A stretch of 64,000 nt of DNA from Diphasiastrum complanatum (taxonomy: Eukaryota > Streptophyta > Lycopodiopsida > Lycopodiales > Lycopodiaceae): assembly GCA_029204225.1 (NCBI GenBank), contig CM055099.1:56951512-57015511 (forward strand), read 5' to 3'. Positions 12,121 to 22,689 of the stretch are shown piece after piece (position 1 is the stretch's first letter; every line of letters begins with the position of its first letter). The position numbers and the translations under genes are program-made. Below the pieces are notes generated by a model that did no database searches, had not been told where the DNA came from, and was given only the letters and a program-made list of their open reading frames with translations.

Positions 12121-12394
12121 CTTAGAATTTGCTTTGCATAGGAACACAGATCATGCTACACAGTAACACAGACAGAAAACACTCTCCACAACAACCTCAC
12201 ATAGCAACTGTATTTCTCAATATGAAATTACACCGTACATATAGTTGTTCACTCAGGCAACTTATGCATGACCCAGGTTGCCGTTGGCGGGACGCGTGTC
12301 CCGTCGACTTGCCTGGTGGCGAGGCCAACTGATCCTTATCCACTAATAGGAGCCACAGTACAGTAACACAATGATTCTACTTTAATTCTAACTC
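12121..12394 (-). mobile_element. 5' LTR of element B (274 bp)
   Basis: Partner of the LTR at 6419-6692, of equal length and with the same non-TG/CA termini. It contains the promoter of the element. I could not place a confident TATA box. Confidence 0.9.
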
Positions 12395-12399
12395 TTTAA
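12395..12399. repeat. Target site duplication of element B, right (TTTAA)
   Basis: Second copy of the TTTAA found at 6414-6418. Confidence 0.85.
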
Positions 12400-13222
12400 T
12401 GGCACTATTAGTCATTCTATTGCATAGAAAGTTTGCACATAAAATAGCTTCTCCCAAAATGAAATAGGAAGGGAGGCATCTAAGCTCAAGGCTTTAGCAC
12501 ACTCACATAATGTCCTATTCTTCATCTCAGCTACTCCATTTTGTTGTGGAGTATATGTGCAAGTAAACTCTCTCCTAATGCCATTAGTTTCACAAACTCT
12601 TTCATCCTATTGGAGATGTACTCCCCTCCATTATCACATCTTCATACTTTCAAGCTAGTATTAAGTTGCTTTTCCACAAGAGTTTTAAACTTTACAAAGG
12701 ACTCAAAAACTTCACTCTTCTTAGACAAAAGGTAAACCCAAGAGTATCTTGATCTATCATCAATAAAAGACATACATAAGAGCTCCACCATTAGATTCAT
12801 GTGAAAATGAATGAACATCCAAGTGTATAAGGTCAAGAGGAGAGTTAGATCTTGTCAAAGATCTCTTGGAAGGTAGCTTATGAGATTTGGAGAGTCCACA
12901 AGCTTTACAAAGCTTGCCACACTTGGATATGGTCTTGGGAAGTCTACTTGCTAGCTCCTTTGTCACCCTGGTCTCCATAGCTTTGAAGTTAGGATGGCCT
13001 AACCTTTTGTGCCACAATTCCACTTGAGTGAGCTCCTCCCTTGCCATGTTCACACTTCCAATCATCACATTAGCTTCCAACTTGAATAACCTCCCTTGCT
13101 TGAAACCATTAGCAATACATTTATCATCTTTCAAGATAGAACATGCTCCATGCTTGAAATGTACATCTAATCCACTATCCATAAGTTGTCCTACACTCAG
13201 CAAGTTCTTTGTGGTTTTTTCA
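12400..13222 (-). pseudogene. Copia element A, 5' part: end of protease, pre-integrase, integrase core
   Basis: On the minus strand homology begins with KTTKNLLSVGQLMDSGLDV at about 13222. It continues through WHKRLGHPNFKAM and CKACGLSKSHKLPSKRS, then DDRSRYSWVYLLSKKSEVFE, GIRREFTCTYTPQQNGVAE and CNRMTNSAIK. Frame changes near 12830 and 12660 break it. Gag and most of the protease are missing: the homology stops abruptly at 13222 against the leader of element C. The reading continues at 6413 after element B is removed. Confidence 0.9.
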
Positions 13223-13883
13223 AAACTATTAATTTATTCTAAAGGAAGAGAAAATCGTTCTTTTCCCATGGTGTCTCCTAGTCGTTCCAAGCAAAATCCA
13301 TTATGTCTGATCTATCTACTTAGCTTGCTTGGTTCTATGTGTTTGCTTTTGTAGTACCATGTCTAGGGTTTTCTCTTATGAAACAGCATCTAGCTCTCTT
13401 CCATGTACGACATCAAAAATTTTGGACCAGAACTTGTTGTGGGTTGTAGGAGTACATTCCACATGTGTGGGGCCATATAGATTGGTTTTGGTTTCAGAAA
13501 ATTGAAATTTATTTATAGTTTGACTCACACACCCAAATTTAGAGATTTTTAGTGCAAATTCAAGTTTTTTCTATAGAGATTCTATTCCTATGATTTGTTC
13601 TTGGATTAGATCATCCAACAAATTAAATTTGAAGCTTGATTCAGGTGCATTAAATGAGTTTCTGTGATTTTTCGAGTGCATGTTTAAGTTGAGAGAGATA
13701 TTGCCAAAAATCATAGATTAAGGAGTGATTTTGCAAGATTGAGACTAGAATCTAAATTTCCATCATTCTAAATTGGTTCATGAGTGATAGGATTGTGTCT
13801 ATAAGCTTTCAAATTTTTAGAAGACTTTAGGTTCAGATCTCTTAGAGAAACCATAAGAGTTTCTAGTGCCTTTTCACATTTAA
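13223..13883 (+). other. Leader-like region of copia element C, 5' LTR missing
   Basis: Non-coding sequence before the gag ATG of element C. I find neither the tRNA-Met primer-binding motif nor a 5' LTR, so the 5' end of C appears deleted at the junction with element A. A CACATGTG palindrome of the kind seen in the related LTRs occurs at 13460-13467. Confidence 0.55.
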
Positions 13884-14820
13884 ATGGCATCAATGGGTGG
13901 TTTTTTGCTTGAAGCTAGTGAAAGGATCAAATCCACTAATTATGCTATTTGGAAAGTTCAAATGGAGTCTTTGCTTGTACTCCATGATCTTTATGACATA
14001 GTACTTGAGGTGGAAGTGGAACCTCAAGGAGGTGTTGAATTGGTAAAGTCCAAAAAGAGATGTAGAGTTGCATTACATTGCATAAAAATAAATGTAAGTA
14101 ATGAACTTTTGCAGGAAATCTCATCTTGTACCACATCCAAAGAGGCATGAGATTCACTAAAAGCAATTTATGAATCCAAGAATACTTCAAGGACACTCAT
14201 GCTTAAGAATCAAATTTTTCAAAGCATGAAAGGAAGTAGTGAATGTGCCCAAAATTATGTTTTTAGGATCAAATCATCGAATAAGGAGTTGTCTTCTATA
14301 GATGATAAGATCAAAGATGATGAATTAGTCCAAATCATTTTAAATGGATTAGGAAATGATTATTCTAATCTTGTTCAAACCTTTGCTATTCAAGATTCAC
14401 TTCCTAGTATTAAAAAACTTCAAAGTGTGCTTGTAAGTGAGGAAAGTAGAATGCTTCATATCAAAAGTAGGATGAGTTCCTTATCTTTGAATGATGGTGA
14501 TAAAAAAGCCATATTTTCTTTGAAGGGCAAGAAGAAAAAGTTTCCATCCAAGAAGACTCAAGACATGGAGATGGAGAGCGCATATGGATGTAGCATCAAG
14601 TTCCAAAGGCAAGAGCAAGAAGGACAAGAAGAAGCTAAAGTGTTTCTTTTGTGAAAAAAAGGGACATTTTGCATCCGAGTGTTACAACAAGAAGAATGCC
14701 CAAGAGAAGGACAATCAAGGCAATCTTGTGCTTGAGGAGGAAGAATGCAATCTATCTTTGATGGTATCCTCACCACAAACATCTAATCAAGACAAATGGT
14801 GGATTGATAGTGGGAAAGTT
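13884..14820 (+). pseudogene. Copia element C gag, zinc knuckle and first residues of protease
   Basis: The ATG at 13884 starts a gag related to that of element D (both have a MxSM start, STNYAIWKVQMES here). A stop at about 14148 interrupts it. The frame resumes with LKAIYESKNTSRTLMLKNQI and continues to 14654, with a frameshift near 14580. The CCHC knuckle CFFCEKKGHFASEC is intact at about 14641-14682. The protease begins with WWIDSG and is cut off at about 14814, where unrelated DNA starts. Confidence 0.9.
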
Positions 14821-15673
14821 TAGCTTGAGTTATTTTATAAGGCAAAATTTTGATTGTATCAAACCATATGATTGCACTTCGAGTTGTACATTATTATATG
14901 CAATATGCCATTTAAAAATCAAAAGTTGGAATTTTATGCATTTAATGAAGAACCACATAAGTGTCAATTTTAAAGACAGTCAAAGTTTGATAGTTTTTAG
15001 CCCTCGATTATTTTGGATTTTGAGAAATTTGAAGAGAACAATCTATTGTTGAATGCCAATGTAATATATCTAGATCTATGGAAATTTAACTATCAATAGG
15101 CTAACTATGTAGAATATTTACAAGATATGGCTTGTAAAATTCAATCAGAAGCTCTTGACTTACACATTGTCGACACTTGGCAATTCTGTCACCAAAGTTT
15201 TGATAACCATCTAGACATTCTACATCAAAAAAACTTTGTCAACCTAACTAGTGATTTTTTGAAACATATTAAAGAAAGTGATGCAGCAATGGCACCTGCA
15301 GTTTATGATAAGAAAATTTCTCAAATTCAAACTTGTGAGATTTAAGAATCAAATTATGAGCCAATACACAGAAGCAAATCTGTATACGATTAATTGACAA
15401 ATCAAACTCAATGAACAAATGAGATGACGGAACCAAAATCATCCAAAAAACTAATTCTCATGTATCTTGTATCATTATTGAATATAAAAAGACAAATATT
15501 TCTAGATGGTAATTCTCTATTATTGCTCCTAAGTGGTGTGTAGTATGGGGAGTGGGCTCGGAGCCTTGGAGATGCTTATGCAACAAAATGAACAAAAGGT
15601 TATTTCTACTTGCAATTAGTATTGTAAAAGTAGCTACCAACACATGCAAGACATTCCATAACAATAATATTTT

Positions 15674-15675
<2 letters not shown>

Positions 15676-15770
<95 letters not shown>
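15676..15770. repeat. (CT)n microsatellite, 95 bp
   Basis: Uninterrupted CT tract followed by further pyrimidine-rich sequence to about 15830. The long Ser-Leu frame across it is an artefact. Confidence 0.97.
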
Positions 15771-15772
<2 letters not shown>

Positions 15773-16187
15773 TCACCTTTTTCTCTCTCTTCCTCTAACT
15801 AGGACTCCAAGGCCTCTTACTCTCTCTCCTCAAGCAAAACTAAATTAGAAAAACTCAAGATTAATCATACATTGTTTGCATGATGTGATAGTCATTTTTT
15901 TTTAAAATGATAACAAATGCATATTGCTTTAGTCCTAAACTAAGGATTCAGCCTTACAAATTAAGACCACCACCAGATAATATCCTTTAATATCTCTCAA
16001 CACACACATCTCGCAGAGAGACTTTTTCTCAAATTCCATTGACCGAACTCACCACATAGTATTGTCTGTATATATTACAAACATTGCTTGATATTACCAT
16101 TGTATGCTTGGGGTCTCTCTAGTACATAGTGCTTGGGAAAATTCATATCTCTTGTGCCCGGCACCACCTGTGTGTGCTTTTTGCCTA

Positions 16188-16421
16188 CATTGGCAAAAAT
16201 TTGCTCGGAACTCGTAGATCCCAAAAAATGGACAATTCTGCTCGGCGCGGACCTTCGTTGATCCCCCTGGGCCTCTCTTGGGAGGAGCGATGTCGCTTGT
16301 TGGAACGGTCCGCCCGGGTCTCCGTTGCAACAACGCGTGGCAAAGAAGCTGTACGTGCGCTCTGCTTGCATGGGCAAAATCTGCACGGGACCCGCCGATC
16401 TCAAAAAATGGACAGCTCTGT
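16188..16421 (+). repeat. GC-richer pair of ~53-bp imperfect repeats
   Basis: Segments at about 16188-16240 and 16369-16421 share ggcaaaa, the cgatct or agatcc step and a caaaaaatggac block, separated by about 180 bp. The region is open on both strands and noticeably richer in CpG than its surroundings. It directly abuts the RT part of element C. Confidence 0.6.
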
Positions 16422-16444
16422 ACCAGCTAGATTGGGCTTTCTCC

Positions 16445-17834
16445 TCCTTGACAGTTGAGAGTAGAGATGTGATATTCCATGAAGATCAAAAATACATTCT
16501 TGAGAAGGCCGAGTTCAAAGATTCTCACAAAGATACTCCAATCATCACCCTTGAAGATCATCATGGAGAGATGGGGCCGAGATTTGAGGAGGAGTCACCT
16601 CGAATTTTTTCACCAAGGAGATCTCAAAGAGAAAGATCCAAGCCTAGAAGGCTTACCTATGAAGATAGAGGAAAGCAAGTGGAAATCAACTCCACTAATT
16701 GTGCCTATTTTATTTCTCATGAGGAGCCAAAGGATGTATATGATGCTATCAACTCAAAGGAATGGTACCTTGCCATGAAGGAAGAATATGATGCTTTGAT
16801 GGCCAATAATACATGGGAGCTTGTGGATCTTCCATCCAACAAGCATACCATTGGTTGCAAATGGGTTTTTCGAGTCAAGTATAATCAAGATGGCACAATC
16901 AACAAGTACAAGGCTAGGCTTTGTGCTAAAGGATTTGCTCAAGTATATGGACTTGATTATGAGGAGACCTTTACCCCAGTTGCAAAGATGGTGTCAACTA
17001 GAATCATAATTTCTCTTGCTTGTTTTTTCAATTGGCAAATTCTTCAACAAGATGTTTCTAATGCATTTCTAAATGGCTATCTAGAAGAAGAGATCTATAT
17101 GGATCAACCTATTGGGTTCATCCATGATGAAGGAAAAGTCTGCTTGCTCTTCAAAAGTTTATATGGATTAAAGCAAGCTCCAAGGTCATGGTATTCTCGA
17201 CTTAACACCTTTCTTGAGTCACTAGGATTTAATCTTGGTAACTATGATCCTTCCTTATAAGTCAAGTATTGTGATAAAAATATTTTCATCCTTATTTATG
17301 TTGATGATATCATTCTGACAGGAAGTTGTATCAAGTTAGTTGAGGAAACCAAGATTGCACTTGGAAAAGAGTTCAAGATGCAAGATCTCGGAAAAATTCA
17401 CTATATTCTAGGATTAGAAATTGACTTTCTTAAAAATAAAGCTTTTGTATGTCAATCTAAGTATGCTCTTTCAATGTTAAAAAAAGTTCAATATGTTGAA
17501 TTGTAAGAGTATAGAAACACCTATGGAGCAAAATGTAAAGGACTCTAACAAAGGTGATGAAAGATCCTTCAAGGACATCACACTTTTTAGAAGTCATATA
17601 GGCTCCTTAATTTGGCTCACAATAACTAGACCTGACATAAGCTTTAGTGTTCATAAGTTGAGCCAGGCTATGCAAAATCCTTCAGTTTATCATTGGAAAA
17701 AGGCCAAGAGAGTGCTTGGATATATATTTTCAACTTTTGATTTTGGTTTATTGTATAAAAGTGAAGATCTTTCTATTATTGGTTATTCTGACTCGGATTT
17801 TGCAAGTGATAGAGCATCTCATCATGTGAAGTTG
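16445..17834 (+). pseudogene. Copia element C linker, RT and start of RNase H
   Basis: It begins with the integrase-RT linker (SRDVIFHEDQ, RRSQRERSKPRRLTYEDRGK). RT motifs follow: HTIGCKWVFRVKYNQDGTIN, QDVSNAFLNGYLEEEIYMDQ, SLYGLKQAPRSWYSRL and, after a stop at 17260, LIYVDDIILTGS. A frameshift near 17495 leads to IGSLIWLTITRPDISFSV and the RNase H start YSDSDFASDRASHH at about 17826. The polyprotein is broken but the catalytic YVDD is retained. Confidence 0.92.
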
Positions 17835-18655
17835 AGTACCGTGAAAAATGCAAAAATAAGCTTGGTAGAGGCCAAAAATCATGTATATAGGATGATTGCA
17901 CATGTGTGGAGCCTGTTCTCACATGTGAAAATAGTGTACTTGTCATGTACCATAATCATATAGGTTGTACATATGATTTAATTCAAGTTCTAGTGGCTAA
18001 AAAGGCCAAAAACTAGTTTTCTAGACATATGACACATGGCAGCAATTTATTGATTGCATGAGCCACATCCTTTGGTTAGGTGTCATATCCCATGTGTAGA
18101 GGACAGCTCACATGTGTGGAATAAGCTGAAGTAGGCGAATTTTGACTTCTAGAAGATTTCCAAGTAGATCTCCATATAGAAGAAAAATGGACCAAAAGTG
18201 CTCAAAATAGAAGGTTTTGTCCAAGTTTCAATTTTGCATGATGAATCATCATATGACAAAGCACCTTTACACATGTGGTATCATAGGGATGATCAGTACC
18301 ACGAGATCCCACTTATTGTATATATAGAGCCACATTTGGCCATAATCAATGTTAGACACCAATCTTGGTTTTGGAAGCAATTTTGAGTGATTCTCTCCAT
18401 TTGTCTACATTTGTTTTGATTGTTTTGAGGTTCTATCAATGTGTACTTGATTTTCAGGTTGGAGTCCGTACTCAAACAGTGTTTCACACGTATGAAACCA
18501 GAAAGTACACTTACCTTCAATTAATGATTGTTCTTGTTAGGATTTTGTGTCTAGAATTGATCTAGATTGATCTTAATCTGAAGTAGATTGATAGATCAAG
18601 TAATCTGACAACCAATCCCTCTTAAGGATCAGATTAGAATCCACTCTTGGTCCTT
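17835..18655. mobile_element. ~0.82-kb insertion or replacement inside RNase H of element C
   Basis: RNase H stops after SDRASHH and resumes with YKALITTTKEVLW at about 18673. The ~820 bases between are non-coding and carry several CACATGTG-type palindromes (near 17898, 17917, 18108 and 18268), as do the LTR and leader sequences of this copia family. That suggests an LTR-derived or non-autonomous insertion. I could not find clear termini or a target duplication. Confidence 0.45.
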
Positions 18656-19016
18656 TTTGTACTTTTTGCACAAGTACAAGGCACTCATTACAACAACAAA
18701 GGAAGTGCTTTGGATCAAGAGGTTACTAGTGGAGCTAAAGATAATTATGGAAGAAAATATACCTATGATCATGTGTGACAACATTTCAGCTCAAGCCCTT
18801 GCCAACAGCCCAATATTCCATGCAAGGAGCAAGCATATCGAAGTTGCACATCACTTCGTGAGAGAGAAGCTCATTGGAGGTGAAATCAAATTGGAGCACA
18901 TCGACACATCATCTTGCATTGCAGATATGCTCACCAAACCTTTGAGCAATAGTTCCTTCAACAAGCATAGAGCCAACCTTGGAGTTATACCAAGATCGAT
19001 GTTCAAATCAATATAG
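18656..19016 (+). pseudogene. Element C RNase H, C-terminal part
   Basis: An open frame runs from about 18657 to the stop at 19014-19016: YKALITTTKEVLWIKRLL, MCDNISAQALANSPIFHARS, KHIEVAHHFVREKL, IADMLTKPLS. This is the normal end of a copia polyprotein. The 3' LTR starts 17 bp later. Confidence 0.92.
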
Positions 19017-19033
19017 ATCATTTTCAAGAGGAG

Positions 19034-19800
19034 TGTTAAAAGTGAAAAACAATCCATATTGATTTCTTGGCTTGCTACAAATGTTGTACCATGCAAGTAT
19101 GTAGCTCATTAATGAAAAATGCCAAGTTTGGCCTACATAGAACTCCAGCTACATGGTTATGTATTATCTAGTTTGATAAATGCAATTGCATATAGTTTGT
19201 AGACATAGAATTAGCATGATTATGCTTGTAGAAACTCGTGGCAACTCAAATGCATTAATTGTAGGTGATCCATAGTGACATGCAAGGCATGCACAAAGTT
19301 TAATGGACACATGCATGATGATTTGGACATTTCTAGTTAGAACTAGTACACTTGTAAAAAGTTGGTAGAATTTCATGCATGACAAGTGACAAATATCACA
19401 TAGACTCTAGATGTCACTTTAGATGTCATTTTGGAGTGGATAGATATGGTTCTACCTTGAGCTACCTCAATCTCCATAAATATGTGTAGCTCTCCACACA
19501 ATCAATGATGAAGCTATCTCATGACATTTTGGATTTAAACAAATATTGCTTGTTATCTCTCTAGCTCTCTCTCTCTCTCTAACTCTTGTTGAGGCTAATG
19601 CTCATACATTGAAGTCTTGTGTATGTTTATTCATTCTTTGATTCATTGCTATTATATTCTATTGATTAGCATGCTAGATTGTGGATTAGCCATTTCTTCT
19701 GAACTAGATTTTGCTGATCAATCTAGAATCAGGTTATAGTGCCAATCATAAAGCTTAATTAAGATCAGTCACTCTTGTGGACATTCCCCACACGTGTGAA
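19034..19800 (+). mobile_element. 3' LTR of copia element C, about 770 bp
   Basis: It begins TGTTAAAAG right after a purine tract (aagaggag, 19026-19033). It runs to about 19800, where the sequence CCACACGTGTGAATTC corresponds to the 3' end of the LTR of element D. The exact 3' terminus is uncertain because the expected CA end is altered. A short CT run lies near 19566-19580. The first ~435 bp are repeated in reverse at 1-433. Confidence 0.82.
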
Positions 19801-21225
19801 TTCTGGAAATTTTTTCAATAATGCCCATCTTCAAAACCATGCATTGTTGGAAAATGTTGATGCAATCTTCATTGTCATAACAAGATACGAATGCAGTTTC
19901 TCAGCTTTGTGTCTAGGTCTTCATATAATGTAGTGCGTGCAATGCAACCTATTCTAAAAGTTGGATCTTCGTCATTCACATTGTGAATATATCTCATTCT
20001 CATAAAAACCTATTCACTCCCTTAAATAATAGGTAGATTTTTTTTTTCAAGCAAATATTCATGCTATACCTCACATTTCTACTCTCATAAATAGATTTGA
20101 ATAAGATCTGATATTTTCTATTCTTATCAAAGAAAATCTATGATCCAATTATAATTTTCAAGACCTTATGAACAACAAAATAGAAAACACTCATCATATT
20201 CTTTTCACTCATTTTTCCACTCATCACTCAAAAGATCTCACAATTACTCTCAATAAAAGATCCAAGATGGTCTTCAGCAGCCACAGATGTCTTTGACATA
20301 GATCCATAATCATCAATAAGTGTTTTCTTTTTCTTTTTCTTTTTCTTCACTCACCTCCCCACTGGTAATGCTATATCCATTCCAGATCTTCATATTTCCT
20401 CTCAATACCACCCTCATGACACTATTCAACAAAGATGCCCATCCAAGACATTAGAACATTGCATCCCATCTTCAGATCAATGCATAATGCAAGTAGACAT
20501 GAAATGCAAGGTCTCAGATTTTTCATCAAATGGATGCATACACCATTGTGTCTAGTTGATGCAAGTGTAAATTGTGGGTGTTATGCACTTATTAAATGTA
20601 TCCACATATATACACATATAAATATTTAATTTACTCAAGAACCGTTCTGCACTCATCTGTTCGAGGCGTTAAACTTTCAGAAGGGCTCTGTACTTTTATT
20701 CCATTATTATCAATGAAAATTGGATTTGCCCCTTCTAAGAATTTGTGGTGGAACATTTTAGTCAATATTTTTCTCTCTGTTACTTGTTCATCTCTGATCC
20801 AAATATATAACATTAAATCAAAATTCTTTTCCATGGATACATTGGGATTAGACCACCAACGTTCCAACTTAAGCTTTTTCGGTTTACATTTGTAACCCCA
20901 TAGTCTTTCCAACCATAAATATTAATAGTTGGCATAATATCCTGCCAATCTTACTGATGAACTGCTATTAAATCTTGACCATGAATGAAACATTCTTAAA
21001 CTGGCACACGCATCAGTATAGGATTCGAATGATCCCGAATTATAGGCCATCTGAAAAGCAAATTCTTAGACTCACTGGTAGATGCCTTTAACTCTAACTC
21101 TTGATGCACTATATGAGAAATTGGCAAAAATCTAGCTTGGTATTTTTTATGATAGAAGTTTGTAAGTGAATCTCACATGTGTGGAGGACGTTCCCACATG
21201 TGGATAATTGTAAAGTAAATAAAAA
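19801..21225. other. Intergenic, nothing recognised
   Basis: AT-rich sequence. A minus-strand open frame of 93 codons (20912-20631) with many charged and aromatic residues is the only conspicuous one. I do not recognise it and would not call it a gene. Confidence 0.5.
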
Positions 21226-21934
21226 TGTTTGATATAGGGGTCTCATAGAATTTCATAGTCAAGCATTTAGGTGTAGGATGTTGATAGGGTCAAATTTGGC
21301 ATTGATGGAAAATTATCCATTTCCACTTGTAATGCCACTATTGAGCCAAAATAGAGTAGGAGGCCAAACTTGTGCCAATTAGAGTGTAGACAAGTGTAAC
21401 GCTTTTGTTTGATGAAGTTTAAGAGGTCCAATAGGATTTAGAGGTGGAACCATGAGTGGTCCAATAGAATTTGAGGTTTGCTTGAAAATGGTCCAATAGA
21501 ATTTAGAGGTGCATGGATCAATGGTCCAATAGGATTAAGAGGTGGCAAAGTGTGGTCCAATCATAGTTAATCATAGTGGTACCTCATGGCTCTACTAGTA
21601 TCATTGTACTCCTCATTTGGATCTGATTGATTTTGAGATTGAGTGGATTTTGAGTGTAAGTGATTTTCTAGCTTTCTCTCTCTACTCGAGAGCTATTGAT
21701 GATTTTCTCTCTCTACCCAAGGAGAGCAGCTTGTTTTTACTTAGATTACTTTTGGAACACTTCCCACACGTGTGAGTGAGAGTTGGAAGTGATTGAATGC
21801 ATGTAGTAGTGTGTTTTTGCCATAGATTCAAAGATAGATCTTGAATCTCAATCTAGTCTTGATCTTGGTGCTTCTACACACCTTAGGAGATCACAAGTAC
21901 ATGTTGTGGAAAATCCACACGTGTGAATTCAACA
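21226..21934 (+). mobile_element. 5' LTR of copia element D, about 709 bp
   Basis: It ends ...GAATTCAACA directly before a primer-binding site. Its start is placed at TGTTTGATATAGGGG (21226), because homology with the solo LTRs at 46465-47171 and 62039-62745 extends that far. It contains two CACACGTGTG palindromes (about 21767 and 21916). A later TGTTGATAG at 21279 is an alternative start but would leave shared flanking sequence unexplained. Confidence 0.8.
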
Positions 21935-21946
21935 TGGTATCAGATC
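21935..21946 (+). other. Primer-binding site of element D
   Basis: TGGTATCAGATC abuts the LTR. It matches the initiator-tRNA-Met primer-binding consensus (TGGTATCAGAGC) with one change. Confidence 0.85.
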
Positions 21947-22689
21947 CTACCTAAGGTTACCATGCATTTTGATCCATTTGAGTGAAAACTATTCATCAAT
22001 CTTGAGGTAGAAATTGTCAAGATCCATTTTCCTAGCTATCTTGTCCAATTTGGGATCAAAAGAGATCAATAGGGCATTGATTGGGTCTGACCTGGTACTG
22101 TACGGAATAAGGTGCTCAGACACGTGTGAGGAACATCCAATTTCACTTTTAAAGTTCTCTTTCTTGTTTGTTCCAAAAATCTTGCTAGATAGCTTGTTTT
22201 GAAGCTATTTTTGTCTAGTTTCTGATGCAATCAGTTTCATTCCATTTGGTTGTGCCAATCAAAAGTTATAAGCTTTTAAAGAGCATTAGGTAGGGCACCT
22301 AGACCTGGGTGGACACATTTGGTTTGGTCAAGAGATTGCTTGTTTGATCCAAAATCATAGTTGAATGCTTACCAATCTCATCTATATGTGATCTAGGCAC
22401 TGTTTTGAGATCTTAACCATTTTGTTTCATGCAATATCATTGTATTTGAGTCAAATTTGTTTTCTTAGTGTATTTCATATGTGCTAAGAGTTTTTGATCC
22501 TTACTTTGCCCATACTCCAATCTGATGTGAAGAAGATCTAGTTTTGGAGAGATTGAGATAGCTAGTGAGAATCATCTCACAGTTTGTTGCAAGATCTTGC
22601 ATAGGAAATGGTAGCACACCATTATTGGATCCTATAGTGAGAGAGAAGCAACATTTTTTGTTCATCACTTTTATTTATCTCCACTTTAC
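21947..22689 (+). other. Leader of element D
   Basis: About 740 bp of non-coding sequence between the primer-binding site and the gag ATG, with a CACGTGTG motif near 22120. Nothing else recognised. Confidence 0.7.

Larger units (their letters stand above)
6419..12394 (-). mobile_element. Copia LTR retrotransposon B, complete but inactivated, nested in element A
   Basis: This is a 5976-bp element with two LTRs, a primer-binding site, an unusually long leader, gag with a zinc knuckle, protease, integrase, RT and RNase H in the Ty1/copia order. Flanking TTTAA repeats mark a 5-bp target duplication within the integrase gene of element A. Several stops and frameshifts break the polyprotein, and LTR divergence of about 7% indicates an old insertion. 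Confidence 0.93.
14821..16444. other. Non-coding block replacing protease-integrase of element C
   Basis: Between WWIDSG (14814) and the post-integrase linker (about 16445) about 1.6 kb of unrelated DNA stands where about 2 kb of protease-integrase coding sequence is expected. It contains AT-rich sequence, a 95-bp CT tract and a GC-richer end with an internal repeat. I recognise no gene in it. Confidence 0.65.

Noticed and set aside
16129-16458. 109-codon ORFs on both strands in the GC-richer block
   Set aside because: Open on both strands because of composition. No recognisable protein; treated as repeat-bearing non-coding DNA.
20631-20912. 93-codon minus-strand ORF with many Trp/Lys residues
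   Set aside because: It looks somewhat protein-like but matches nothing that I can name, so it is kept only as a note in the intergenic entry.
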